From positions 1-64,000 of IMG/VR virus record IMGVR_UViG_3300046471_000128: 64,000 bases of DNA; one strand, given 5' to 3'. Source of the DNA: a virus. Made by a program: the position numbers and the translations under genes. Under the pieces are notes generated by a model. That model worked only from the letters and a program-made list of their open reading frames with translations, was not told the DNA's origin and did no database searches. The stretch's first letter is position 1. Each line of letters begins with the position of its first letter. Below are positions 8,742-16,903 of the stretch, piece by piece.

Positions 8742-9950
8742 TTAACCGAAAACGCGGGATGCAACGCCATCGACGACCACGCGATCGACGGCGGACAGCT
8801 TGTTGATGAAGGAGAGGGTCAGACCGGCGCGCCAGCTGCCCTTGCGAAGACCGATGTCGGCCGCGTCGATCAGGCAGCGCGGGCTGATGGTCGAGGAGAC
8901 TTCCTTGTTCTTGTAGGAATCGCGAATGCGATTGGCGAAGTCGACCAGCTTGTCGGCGTGCTCGCGCTTGACCTTCGCGCGGTTCACCAGAATCGCCGAC
9001 TCGAGCTCAGGCTTCATGTAGGTCGCCTCAAGCACCATGCCGAAACGGTCGTAGTTCGCGGCGTTCTGGATCTGCGTGCCCTGATACAGACCGGACTCGT
9101 CACCGGACCCGTTCGTGTTCCCGGTCGCGACGAAGCGGAAATTGTCGTGCGGCTTCACGACACGCCACTCTTCGGGCGCGTCTTTAATAACCAGTGACTT
9201 ACCCGGTTCGAGGATCGGTTGATACACCGCGAGCACCGCCGGCAGCCCGAAGTCGTATTCGTCGGCGAGGTAAGTCCAGCCGTTGCGCATCGCGAGCGGG
9301 AGCAGGCCCGGCTGAAACTCGGTCTGTCCGCCGCGCACGACCCACTGGCCCAGCACATGCGATTCTTCGGTGCCGATCGAGTGCTGAACCCGGATCACCG
9401 GGCGCCCGGTGCGCGCCGTGATCTGCTCGATCAGGGTGGTCTTGCCGGTTCCTGCGTGACCCCAGACGTAGAGGTTTTTCTTCAGTTCGAGCGCCATCAG
9501 GGCGTTCTTCAGGTTGTCGATGTCGAAGATGAAGCCCGGGTCCACTTCGGGCACCATTTCGGCGTGACGGGGCGAGGAGAAGATCGTCACCGGAATCACT
9601 TCCTTGCGCCCGTTCAGCGCCGCTGCGACGGGCTTTCCCGCTCCGTCAAGCAACCCGAACACTTCGTGGAGCGCGCCCGTCGTCTTGCCTTCAGGGTTCA
9701 GCGCGAGCACGTTGGCGGGCATCGCCCCGCCGGCGGCGTTCACCGTGAGCGGTGCGACAGCACCGGCGCGCTTCTTGAGTTCGGCTTCGGTCGCAAGACG
9801 TGCACGCTCGGACATCACCGGCTCGCCGGGATGCTTCGCCTGGTAGTCAGCGAGCGTCATTTCCGGGTGGGCGTCCTTCAGGTGCAGCACGATGGCGTGG
9901 GTCAGGGCACCGCATTCGGCGCAGGTGATTTTCGCGTCCAGATTGCTCAT
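8742..9950 (-). CDS. MoxR/CobS-like AAA+ ATPase with N-terminal zinc-finger-like segment
   Basis: 402 aa from ATG 9950 behind GGAGGATTTC. Residues ~5-45 (ITCAECGALTHAIVLHLKDAHPEMTLADYQAKHP) resemble a Ros/MucR-type C2H2 finger. The ATPase follows: Walker A WGHAGTGKTTL, Walker B-like YLADEYDFG, sensor-1-like FVATGNTNGSG and an arginine-rich C-terminal lid, as in cobaltochelatase CobS/MoxR proteins. Its partner, a VWA/CobT-like protein, is the next gene upstream. Such pairs remodel target proteins; no cobalamin pathway genes are near, so chelatase activity is unlikely. Confidence 0.8.
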   Translation of the reverse strand: MSNLDAKITCAECGALTHAIVLHLKDAHPEMTLADYQAKHPGEPVMSERARLATEAELKKRAGAVAPLTVNAAGGAMPANVLALNPEGKTTGALHEVFGLLDGAGKPVAAALNGRKEVIPVTIFSSPRHAEMVPEVDPGFIFDIDNLKNALMALELKKNLYVWGHAGTGKTTLIEQITARTGRPVIRVQHSIGTEESHVLGQWVVRGGQTEFQPGLLPLAMRNGWTYLADEYDFGLPAVLAVYQPILEPGKSLVIKDAPEEWRVVKPHDNFRFVATGNTNGSGDESGLYQGTQIQNAANYDRFGMVLEATYMKPELESAILVNRAKVKREHADKLVDFANRIRDSYKNKEVSSTISPRCLIDAADIGLRKGSWRAGLTLSFINKLSAVDRVVVDGVASRVFG

Positions 9951-10006
9951 GAAATCCTCCGTGTTCAACACGACAAATTGAAATTAGCAGATAACCAACA
10001 AGACGA

Positions 10007-10052
10007 ATTATGAGGTCATCTGCTTGGCGTGCGCAAGTAACGCCTTACTTAG
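10007..10052 (-). promoter_or_regulatory. promoter for the AAA+ gene overlapped by operator
   Basis: Minus strand -35 TTGCGC (10031-10036), 18-nt spacer, -10 CATAAT (10007-10012). The palindrome CTAAGTAAGGCGTTACTT (AAGT-N8-ACTT) overlaps the -35, so a bound factor would block polymerase. Confidence 0.55.
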
Positions 10053-10065
10053 TTTGCAGGATCTT

Positions 10066-12312
10066 TCAAACGACCAGAAGCTTGTGGAGTTCATGCATCA
10101 CCAGCGTCGGCAGATCCGCCACGTTCTGCATCACAATCGCGCGCTTGTAGAACTGCTTCACCGAGTCATCGATGATGCCGAGCGCTACCACGTCGGTGCC
10201 GCGCGCTTCGATCTGTTTGACCACTTCGATCAGGTGATTGTTGAGGGTTTGGCTTAAGCCCTCGCACGCCGGCTTCCCGTCCGAGAGCACCATCAGGACT
10301 TTGCGCGCGGCGCGCTGCTGCGAGAGGCGACGGTGCGCGATCTGGACCGACTCGCCATCGACGTTCTCATCCAGCAGCCCGTTGTCCTCACCCGCCAGCA
10401 GCGCGAAGCGCCGACGAGTGTCGGGCGTCAGGCGCTCGCTGAACGCCTTCACGATCGCGATATTGAGCGCCCTGCTCCGCGAGTAGTTGAAGCGATGCTC
10501 GCGCATTTCGTCATACATGGCGCGGTAGGTGTCGCCCGTGAAGTCCTTCGTGCTGAACGCCAGCACCTCATTGGGGATGCCGAGGTTGTCAAGGACGGCC
10601 GACAGCGCATACGCCGTGTAGGCGGCGACGCGAATCTTGCGCTGCGCCCACATCGACCCGGATGCATCGACCAGCAGCGACACCGCCACGTCCTTCGTCT
10701 TGTTGACCTGCTTCTGCCGGAACACGTCTTCGCGGCCCGTCAGCACCCGGGCGAGTGACGCGCCGTGCAGCTTCCCGCGTTTGTGCCCACCGGTCCAGAC
10801 CGACGCTGAGCGCGCAGAGATCGCGCGCTGGAGATCCTTCTGCAGCGGGCCGATCATGTGGTCGACCTCCTTCTGCATGGCGGTCACCCGATTCTGATCG
10901 AACCCTTCGGGCGCTTCCATCGTGTAGATCGCGTCCTCGTCGCGGGTGAAAACCGAGTAGTCGGATTCCTTGGTCGCAGCGACGGCGTTCTTCGTGAGCG
11001 CGGCCGCAGCTGCGTCGTCAAAGTCTGTCATGCCCGCGTCCTCGAGCTCCTGGTTGAAGTCCCGCTCGTCGTTCGGATCGCGCGGCTCGTCGTTACCCTC
11101 GCTCGGGTTACCGCCGCCAGGTGCGCTGCCCTTGCCCGATTCCGGCGCATCAGCCTCCCCTGCCCCACCCTGCTCGTCGTCGCCGTCGGCCGCGGTGTCA
11201 CCTGTGTCGCCTTCGGTTTCACCGCCCGTGTCGCCACCGGCCATCCCATCGCCCGGCTGGTCGTCGCTGTCGTCCTCATCGTCGCTATCATCCGATGCAC
11301 CACCCGACATTTCAGGAGCGGGTGCGCTGTCGTCCTCGTCGTCGAGCTCTTCCTCGTCGTCAGCGTCCGCAGCGGGCTCGGGCGTCGGCTCAGCGTCGCC
11401 CTCGTCCTGCTCTTCTGCCGGCGCTTCGGGTTCGGGCGTCGGCTCGGGTTGCGCTTCCGGCTCCTGAACTTCCTCACCTTGGGGCGGTTCGCTGCCGTCT
11501 AGGTTGGGCATGCCGCCCGGCGTGAGCGGCGGCTCGTCGTCTTCCGGCGCGCTGGGCGGTTCATTGCTGGGCGCGCTGCTGTTCGGCTCTTCATCGCTCG
11601 GCGGCGACGGTTCGTCGGACGGTGTGCTGGGCGGTGCGGGCGGCGTCGGGGCGCTCGGCGGCGCTGCGGGCACCGGCGGCTTCTTCGGTTCGAGACGCTT
11701 CTTTGCCTCGACCGCGACCTTGAGCCCGTCGTCCGAGCTCTTCACGTTTCGGATCATTGCCGGGAAGTCTTTGCCCAGACGATCGGTGACGTCCTTCATG
11801 AGCTCCCACTTATCGCCCATGTAGTCGGCGAAGGCGGGCTGACCCGCCCAAGCACGAATGGCGACGACCATCAGAATTGCAGCCGAATGCTCGGGCTGCT
11901 CTTTCAACTGCGTGTCGATCCACTCGGTCAGGAAGAACCCGTGCATCTTGGTCAGGTTCGCGCCGCAGCCCGGGAAGTGCTCGCCCATGCGGCGCTCGAC
12001 GAAGGTGTCCTCGATCATGTTGTGCAGCGAGTGGACCTTCAGCTTCTCGGCTTTCAGGACCACCTTCTGATCGGTGAACAGGACGTGCCCGACTTCGTGG
12101 TCGAGGAACCCCTGCGTCGCGTCGAGCAGGAAGTCATCGGCGTCGTCCGGGATGTAGGGCAGGTTGACCTTCTCGATCGCCATCGTCCGACGATTGTAGG
12201 AAACATAAGCTTGGCTCCCCTGTTGGGTAACCTTCACCTTGCGCTGAGTAAGCATCGGCACGATCTTGGTGATCGCTTCGCGCAGGATCAAGACCCGATT
12301 GTTGACGTGCAT
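10066..12312 (-). CDS. VWA-domain protein, CobT-like partner of the AAA+ ATPase
   Basis: 748 aa. N-terminal ~210 residues include HEVGHVLFTDQK, an HExxH-like helix seen in CobT-type proteins. Residues ~220-430 are an extreme low-complexity Pro/Glu/Asp/Ser linker. The C-terminal ~250 residues form a von Willebrand A domain with MIDAS-like DASGSM, then VLMVLSDGKPAC. Together with the downstream MoxR/CobS-like ATPase it probably forms an ATP-driven complex acting on a host or phage target. The start has a GGGGTGAC site. The Asp/Glu-rich tract is near the base-composition extreme for this window. Confidence 0.82.
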   Translation of the reverse strand: MHVNNRVLILREAITKIVPMLTQRKVKVTQQGSQAYVSYNRRTMAIEKVNLPYIPDDADDFLLDATQGFLDHEVGHVLFTDQKVVLKAEKLKVHSLHNMIEDTFVERRMGEHFPGCGANLTKMHGFFLTEWIDTQLKEQPEHSAAILMVVAIRAWAGQPAFADYMGDKWELMKDVTDRLGKDFPAMIRNVKSSDDGLKVAVEAKKRLEPKKPPVPAAPPSAPTPPAPPSTPSDEPSPPSDEEPNSSAPSNEPPSAPEDDEPPLTPGGMPNLDGSEPPQGEEVQEPEAQPEPTPEPEAPAEEQDEGDAEPTPEPAADADDEEELDDEDDSAPAPEMSGGASDDSDDEDDSDDQPGDGMAGGDTGGETEGDTGDTAADGDDEQGGAGEADAPESGKGSAPGGGNPSEGNDEPRDPNDERDFNQELEDAGMTDFDDAAAAALTKNAVAATKESDYSVFTRDEDAIYTMEAPEGFDQNRVTAMQKEVDHMIGPLQKDLQRAISARSASVWTGGHKRGKLHGASLARVLTGREDVFRQKQVNKTKDVAVSLLVDASGSMWAQRKIRVAAYTAYALSAVLDNLGIPNEVLAFSTKDFTGDTYRAMYDEMREHRFNYSRSRALNIAIVKAFSERLTPDTRRRFALLAGEDNGLLDENVDGESVQIAHRRLSQQRAARKVLMVLSDGKPACEGLSQTLNNHLIEVVKQIEARGTDVVALGIIDDSVKQFYKRAIVMQNVADLPTLVMHELHKLLVV

Positions 12313-12368
12313 TTTGTCACCCCGTTGATTAAAAACGACAGAATTGATCGATACCTACATTCTGCTGA

Positions 12369-12623
12369 TCAATTCTTGGAGTGACGCGACGCGCTTTCAA
12401 AAAGTAACGCCGCGCTAAACTTCTCGGCAGCGTCCCTGTGCAACACGATGGTCGACGGCCCCGCAACGTTTTCGTTCACGACGACCTGGCCGAAGATCGG
12501 GTGCTCGGCAAGCGTCGTCACCACGGAACCCGTGTCCAGTGTGCCAATCGTTGATTCAGCCTGGGCGAGAAGGTTGATGATCTGCTCGTGGCTAGCGGCG
12601 ACGATGGTGAAATTCTGCAGCAT
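12369..12623 (-). CDS. small protein, unknown (first gene of the left minus-strand unit)
   Basis: 84 aa, start with ACGAGGAGTTG upstream. Mixed alpha/beta composition, no recognised motif. As the promoter-proximal gene facing the divergently transcribed HTH regulator, it may be an immediate-early or lytic-switch gene; this is inference from position. Confidence 0.65.
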   Translation of the reverse strand: MLQNFTIVAASHEQIINLLAQAESTIGTLDTGSVVTTLAEHPIFGQVVVNENVAGPSTIVLHRDAAEKFSAALLFESASRHSKN

Positions 12624-12665
12624 GCGGACAACTCCTCGTTGGTGTATTGTTAGAGAGCGATCTAC

Positions 12666-12687
12666 GTAAGCTCTAACTTATATTATA
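12666..12687 (-). promoter_or_regulatory. leftward promoter with overlapping operator in the switch region
   Basis: Minus strand -10 TATAAT (12682-12687) is followed at once by ATAAGTTAGAGCTTAC, i.e. AAGT-N8-ACGT. The -35 is weak. The operator covers the likely transcription start of the minus unit that begins with the 84-aa gene, the expected place for repressor control. Confidence 0.55.
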
Positions 12688-12787
12688 GACCGCACATAAG
12701 AATCCGTAACGAATTGTCACACATTTGTTTAGTCGATGAGCCGATAGAAAGCCAGGTAATTCCTGCTCGGCAAGCATTTTTCGTCGC

Positions 12788-12793
12788 TATAAT
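12788..12793 (+). promoter_or_regulatory. -10 box of the candidate repressor promoter
   Basis: TATAAT followed by GGGTAAC, about 80 nt upstream of the HTH gene start. The -35 is poor, so activation or a non-housekeeping sigma is possible. Confidence 0.45.
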
Positions 12794-12870
12794 GGGTAAC
12801 AGAACAATCAAGTCAGCGCTAACTAATCATCGCTGCTCTAATACGTGGGTCAAATTACTGGGGGTTCGCC

Positions 12871-13344
12871 ATGTCATCACAAAGACAACACAAGCGCATA
12901 AGCGTCGCAGAATACCTAAGCGGGGCCATCGGCCTAACCGGCAAGCTTCAGCGAGAGATCGCGAACGAAGTCGGCTATGACAATCCGAACGTCATAACGC
13001 TGTTCAAGCAAGGCAAAACCAAGCTTCCGGTCAACAAAGTCCCAGCAATGGCAAAGGCGCTCGGCGTCGATCAAGCCAACCTGCTTCGGATCGTGATGAG
13101 CGAATACATGCCGGAAACGTGGGAGGTCCTCTCGGCAGTCATAGGCGACCGCATCATGTCGGAAGACGAAAGAGCCCTCCTAGAGATGGTGAAGAAGGAA
13201 ACACACGGCTTAGGTGTCAGCATGGAAGACCCGGAGCTGGTGACCGCTCTACGTGAGGTGCTCGCGGCACATGCAAAGAAAACACAAGCTGGCATCGCGC
13301 GAGGCACGGCATCTGTAAAGCGCGGTCGCCCGTCAGAATCCTGA
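12871..13344 (+). CDS. XRE-like helix-turn-helix regulator, candidate prophage repressor
   Basis: 157 aa. Residues ~20-70 read as a HTH domain: LQREIANEVGYDNPNVITLFKQGKTKLPVNKVPAMAKALGV. The remainder is helical with a basic C-terminus (KRGRP). It is transcribed divergently from the large minus-strand unit, with operators in between, and ends at a strong terminator, so it is a single-gene unit as expected for a repressor. It is a candidate for binding the dispersed AAGT-N8-ACTT palindromes, but that is not shown by sequence alone. Confidence 0.78.
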   Translation: MSSQRQHKRISVAEYLSGAIGLTGKLQREIANEVGYDNPNVITLFKQGKTKLPVNKVPAMAKALGVDQANLLRIVMSEYMPETWEVLSAVIGDRIMSEDERALLEMVKKETHGLGVSMEDPELVTALREVLAAHAKKTQAGIARGTASVKRGRPSES

Positions 13345-13368
13345 GTAGGTTGCTATGCCAATAACTTG

Positions 13369-13397
13369 AACCCCGCCTAGCTGCGGGGTTTTCTTTT
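13369..13397 (+). terminator. rho-independent terminator after the HTH gene
   Basis: CCCCGC-ctagct-GCGGGG stem followed by TTTTCTTTTT, 25 nt after the stop codon. Confidence 0.85.
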
Positions 13398-13697
13398 TGC
13401 CTTTCTCCTTAGCTGCAACGCTCCTCTCATCCCAAGCTTCCCATCCTGCGACCTTTCGAGCTCGCCAGTATCAAAGCTTTTATGCTCCCAGCAGTGCTTG
13501 GTTGGCAGCTCCTTCTGCTACGTCTCTTCTGAGCTTGCTTCCTCCGCTAAAAGCATGCAATGAAGCTTGGGTGCAACGTTGCAGCCTAGCTATCCAAGCT
13601 AGATCGCGCTGTCCTTGACTACAGTCGTTCATTGGTTAAAAGAACGATCCGCTGCTCCCTTTTTTCCTACTTCGCATGCCACGCACTTTCGTTCGTA
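13398..13697. other. non-coding region with scattered AAGCTT-like motifs
   Basis: No convincing gene. Contains AAGCTT at 13434, 13474 and 13563, with related GAGCTT at 13531 and AAGCTA at 13595, in a pyrimidine-rich background of lower GC than the phage genes. It lies between the regulator and the partition locus and could be part of a centromere or incompatibility region; nothing firmer can be said. Confidence 0.35.
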
Positions 13698-13727
13698 GGT
13701 ATGTTGGTATCAAGATACCAACATACC
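13698..13727. repeat. perfect 14-bp inverted repeat upstream of parA (candidate parS/operator)
   Basis: GGTATGTTGGTATC, 2-nt spacer, GATACCAACATACC. A further GATACC follows at 13730, so the unit GGTATC/GATACC occurs several times in about 40 bp. It is 125 bp upstream of the parA start, the usual position for a centromere and autoregulation site bound by a ribbon-helix-helix partition protein. Confidence 0.6.
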
Positions 13728-13853
13728 TTGATACCTTGTGTGGAAACTGAGTTGCACGCCTAGGACGTAGCTCCAAATCCTCATAATTCACTTGAAGTGT
13801 GGGCCGCTACCCTTTAATCTACGCAGCAAACCACACGTTCAATCGAGGCTTCT

Positions 13854-14510
13854 ATGGCCGTAATTATGGTAGGAACAGAGAAGGGAGGCGTCGGCAAATC
13901 TACCTTCACACAAAATTTGGCAGCGATCCGGGCATCACTCAAGCGAACAGTCGCCGTATTCGACCTCGACGGGCAAAACAGCACCGCGAAGTGGGCCGCG
14001 CGCCGTGCTAACGATCCGGCGCTACCGCAGGTCCACGTCGAGCGGTGGGAACCGCGCAAGCCAATCACGAAGCAGGAATTCGCCGAGGTGCTCGATCGTC
14101 TCACCGATCAGTATCAAGACGTTTTCATCGACGTCGGCGGCAAGGACTCGGACGGCTTCCGCTTCGGCTTGGCCGTCGCTGAGAAGGTGCTCGCGCCGCT
14201 GATCCCGTCGCAGATGGACCTCGACACGGTGCCCGATCTACACGCGCTGGTCGGCAGCTACAAGCGCCAGATCGACATTCGCGTGGTGCTCAATCAGGCC
14301 GATCCGCGCAAGCGCTTCACCAAGTCGATGATTAAGCAGTTGGAGCCGTTCGAAGACAAGCTGCCGGTCCTGACGAAGCTGGTCGCGACGCGCGAAACCT
14401 ACAAGTTCGCCAATGCGCAGGGGAGAGCGGTGTCGGAGCTCTCGGGCCGGGATTGGGATAGCGCCGCGGCCAACGAAATGAAAGACCTTTACCTTGGAGT
14501 GTTTTCATGA
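13854..14510 (+). CDS. parA: ParA-type partition ATPase
   Basis: 218 aa. Deviant Walker A KGGVGKST at residue ~10, then AVFDLDGQNSTAKWA and VFIDVGGKDSD as the A' and B motifs. The short length with no N-terminal DNA-binding domain fits type Ib plasmid ParA proteins. Segregates the plasmid prophage at cell division. Start has GAGG upstream; the stop overlaps the start of the RHH partner (ATGA). Confidence 0.9.
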   Translation: MAVIMVGTEKGGVGKSTFTQNLAAIRASLKRTVAVFDLDGQNSTAKWAARRANDPALPQVHVERWEPRKPITKQEFAEVLDRLTDQYQDVFIDVGGKDSDGFRFGLAVAEKVLAPLIPSQMDLDTVPDLHALVGSYKRQIDIRVVLNQADPRKRFTKSMIKQLEPFEDKLPVLTKLVATRETYKFANAQGRAVSELSGRDWDSAAANEMKDLYLGVFS

Positions 14511-14878
14511 ACAAAGACCCGATGAGCGCGCCGAAAAGCAAAGCGTGGCTCGACAGCCTGAACGCAGAGACGGCAGCCATTGACGAGCCGGAAGCTCCAG
14601 CTCAGACGGGCGAGATCAAGGACGAAGCATCTGAGCCGGTGGTCGTTGCAGAGAGGAGGGCGCCGGTTCGCCTGGGCAAAGGCGTTGACCTGCAGGCCAT
14701 CCGCGCGGCGCTGCCGAAGAAAGAGACGCCGGTGCAGCAGCCGGTTCGCATTCCGCCAGCGCTGAAGGAGGATCTGAATCTGCTGTGCTTCGCGCTCGGC
14801 AAGACCAAGAACGATTTCATCGCCGAGGCCGTCGCGAAGGAAGTCGCGCGCGAGAAGAAGCGCCTGGGCATGGACTGA
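14507..14878 (+). CDS. parB-like: ribbon-helix-helix partition partner (ParB-like, type Ib)
   Basis: 123 aa. The N-terminal ~75 residues are charged and flexible. Residues ~80-120 form a ribbon-helix-helix: VRIPPALKEDLNLLCFALG...FIAEAVAKEV. It is translationally coupled to parA. It likely binds the palindrome at 13698-13727 and stimulates ParA ATPase activity. Confidence 0.8.
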   Translation: MNKDPMSAPKSKAWLDSLNAETAAIDEPEAPAQTGEIKDEASEPVVVAERRAPVRLGKGVDLQAIRAALPKKETPVQQPVRIPPALKEDLNLLCFALGKTKNDFIAEAVAKEVAREKKRLGMD

Positions 14879-14916
14879 TCACCCCTTTGCAGACTGCTTT
14901 TTACAGACTTGGCGTA

Positions 14917-15318
14917 TTGGGAGGTTTCCCGGGTTAGCTGAACTGGGAGAAATCCCGGGTAATGGAAGAGTAGGGAGAAGTTGTTCACAGCCTACTCACG
15001 CGTGGTTTGTAGACGTTCGTAAACGTTTGTATACGGCTCAGAGCCTTACCCAGCATGGGTTTGCGGGCAGGTATTGGGAGAGATTCCGGGTTAATTGGGT
15101 GGGCGGCCGGTCGAAGTAGGAGGGCGACCGGTCACGCATTGGGAGAAAAGCCGGTCCAAGTGCTGTTATGCACAGGGCCTGCGACCCGGAAATCCTCCCA
15201 GTAACCCGGAAATCCTCCCATTCGACCGGAATTCCTCCCAGTGACAAAGGAGAAAAGGGGGTGCAAAATCCGATCACTCCCAATAAGCCGCTCCCGCGAA
15301 ACCGGAATTCCTCCCAAT
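14917..15318. repeat. oriV: iteron array: plasmid replication origin
   Basis: About ten copies of a ~20-21-bp iteron, consensus TTGGGAGRNWTYCCGGGTTA. Plus orientation at 14917, 14942, 15074, 15095 (degenerate), 15116 (degenerate) and 15139. Inverted copies at 15183, 15203, 15223 and 15297. Three inverted copies are spaced exactly 20 bp; the last overlaps the Rep ATG, pointing to autorepression. DnaA-box-like TTGTTCACA lies at 14981 and a consensus-matching TTATGCACA at 15166. Confidence 0.9.
15166..15174 (+). promoter_or_regulatory. DnaA box in the origin
   Basis: TTATGCACA, a full match to TTATNCACA, between the two oppositely oriented iteron groups. Confidence 0.7.
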
Positions 15319-16060
15319 GAAGCTCAAGCACGCCACCCCTGGGCTGAGTCTCGTTGATCGGCACGTCTCCATGCACAACGATCTGCTGGTCGCCTCGCAT
15401 GGGCTCAAGACGCTTGCCGAGCAGCGCATCGTCAAGTCGTGCGCGGCGAAGATCGACAGTGTGCGCCTGGACAGTCACAACCGATACAAGGTTCGACTCA
15501 CGGCCAAGGAATACGCCGAGACATTCAACCTCGATCCCACGACCGCCTACGAGCAACTGAAGTCGGGCGTTGAGGGGCTCGCGGAGCGATGGATCACCTG
15601 GACCGAGCCGGTTCAGCGCGGTGCGATCGCATCCCACAAGGATCGGTGGGTGAGCGGGGCGACTTACGTGGACAGGGCAGGGTGGGTGGAGCTGCGCTTC
15701 TCGCCGGAAGCGACGCCGTATCTGATGGTGCTGCGAGGCAATCACACGACCTATCTCTTGCGCCAGGCGTCGGAGCTTCGCTCGATCTACTCGTGGCGGC
15801 TGCTCGAGCTCCTCATGCAGTTCAAAGACACCGGCTGGCGGCAGATGCCGATCAAGGACTTCCTGCACGCGATGGACGCGAAGCCGAGTCATCTGCAGAA
15901 CTTCAAGGACGCCCGCAAACAGATCATCGAGGTTGCCGTGAAGGAGCTGCAGGAGAAAGACGGATGGGACATTACGTGGTCGCCGATTAAGGAAGGCCGC
16001 AAGGTGACGGACATTCGGTTCGAATTCCGGCGGAATCCCCAAGGCACGCTGCCGCTCTGA
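15317..16060 (+). CDS. repA: Rep_3-type replication initiator
   Basis: 247 aa. Two winged-helix domains of iteron-binding initiators are visible: N-terminal HNDLLVASHGLKTLAEQRIVKSCAAKI...RLTAKEYAETFNLDPTTAYEQLKSG and C-terminal LRSIYSWRLLELLMQFKDTGWRQMPIKDFLHAMD. The linking strand GWVELRFSPEATPYL is typical of this family. Starts plasmid replication at the adjacent iterons. The iteron over its start codon implies self-control of copy number. Confidence 0.9.
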   Translation: MKLKHATPGLSLVDRHVSMHNDLLVASHGLKTLAEQRIVKSCAAKIDSVRLDSHNRYKVRLTAKEYAETFNLDPTTAYEQLKSGVEGLAERWITWTEPVQRGAIASHKDRWVSGATYVDRAGWVELRFSPEATPYLMVLRGNHTTYLLRQASELRSIYSWRLLELLMQFKDTGWRQMPIKDFLHAMDAKPSHLQNFKDARKQIIEVAVKELQEKDGWDITWSPIKEGRKVTDIRFEFRRNPQGTLPL

Positions 16061-16093
16061 TGCAACTAACTGTCAACCCCGAACGAATCGGAC

Positions 16094-16102
16094 TTATCCA
16101 CA
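16094..16102 (+). promoter_or_regulatory. perfect DnaA box downstream of rep
   Basis: TTATCCACA, the strict consensus, in the 76-nt gap between rep and the next gene; followed by AGCTGTGGGTAAGG. Confidence 0.7.
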
Positions 16103-16136
16103 AAAGCTGTGGGTAAGGCTGTGGAGAGAGTCAGCA

Positions 16137-16352
16137 ATGAAAGTCGACCTCAAAGAGTGGACGATTCAGTCTTGGCCTGAAAAGAAAGGACATTTTTGGC
16201 ACGGGTGGGTCGAGGTCGAGCGCGGCCCGTGGGGAGAAATCGATTTGGGGCAGATCTTCCATTTCACCGACATCGGATACTTCGACACCGAGGCCGCGGC
16301 CGCCGAGCGCGGGATCGCGTGGGCGCAAGCCTGGCTGGATTCCAACTTCTGA
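16137..16352 (+). CDS. small accessory protein, unknown
   Basis: 71 aa, Trp-rich (WTIQSWPEKKGHFWHGWVEVERGPWGE), ending in an amphipathic helix rich in Ala and aromatic residues. Preceded by GGAGAG. No motif recognised. First of a run of small plus-strand genes behind rep, probably expressed in the prophage-plasmid state. Confidence 0.6.
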   Translation: MKVDLKEWTIQSWPEKKGHFWHGWVEVERGPWGEIDLGQIFHFTDIGYFDTEAAAAERGIAWAQAWLDSNF

Positions 16353-16359
16353 TAGAAAA

Positions 16360-16581
16360 ATGATAAACGAAGCCTATACCTATGCCGACATCACCGATTC
16401 GGTCACGAAGGAAATCAGCATTTTGATGACTGAGGCCCGTGGCGAAGCGACGCTTGAGGAGAAAGCCCGGAAGCAACACTATGCGGCCGGCGTCTACCTG
16501 GCGTGGCGCGCGATTGTTGGCTTTACGTATGAAGACGAGGATGCGGAGCAGCTCAAGGCCATGCTCAAACTAGTGAGCTGA
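16360..16581 (+). CDS. small accessory protein, unknown
   Basis: 73 aa, mostly helical, with RKQHYAAGVYLAWRAIVGFTYED near the middle. 7 nt after the preceding gene. No function seen. Confidence 0.6.
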   Translation: MINEAYTYADITDSVTKEISILMTEARGEATLEEKARKQHYAAGVYLAWRAIVGFTYEDEDAEQLKAMLKLVS

Positions 16582-16583
16582 CC

Positions 16584-16883
16584 GTGCTGATCCACGCCAC
16601 ACCCATGCGACAGCGCGGCAAGGCGCTCGATCAATTCGACATCCAGCGTGCGCCCGGTGTGCGTGGCGACATGGTCATCGGTCAGGAAAAATCCACGGCG
16701 CTTAACCGCTACACCAACATTGCCCGCTTTCAGAGCGGACTCGTCGGGAATCCGCAGCCGCTCCCGCCACTGCATGACGCAGCGCTGTCTTGGATGGGGC
16801 CGCTCGGGTTCGTCCTGAGTGGCGTTGAGTTTATCGACAGCACCGCCTACGCGCAGTCCTGGTGGTGCCGGCCAAGTTCGTAA
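16584..16883 (+). CDS. small accessory protein, unknown
   Basis: 99 aa, 2-nt gap to the upstream gene, so coupled. Contains ALDQFDIQRAPGVRGDM and a hydrophobic segment WMGPLGFVLSGVEFIDS. No known domain recognised. Confidence 0.5.
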   Translation: MLIHATPMRQRGKALDQFDIQRAPGVRGDMVIGQEKSTALNRYTNIARFQSGLVGNPQPLPPLHDAALSWMGPLGFVLSGVEFIDSTAYAQSWWCRPSS

Positions 16884-16903
16884 ACCGAGCAACGGAGAGG
16901 CAA

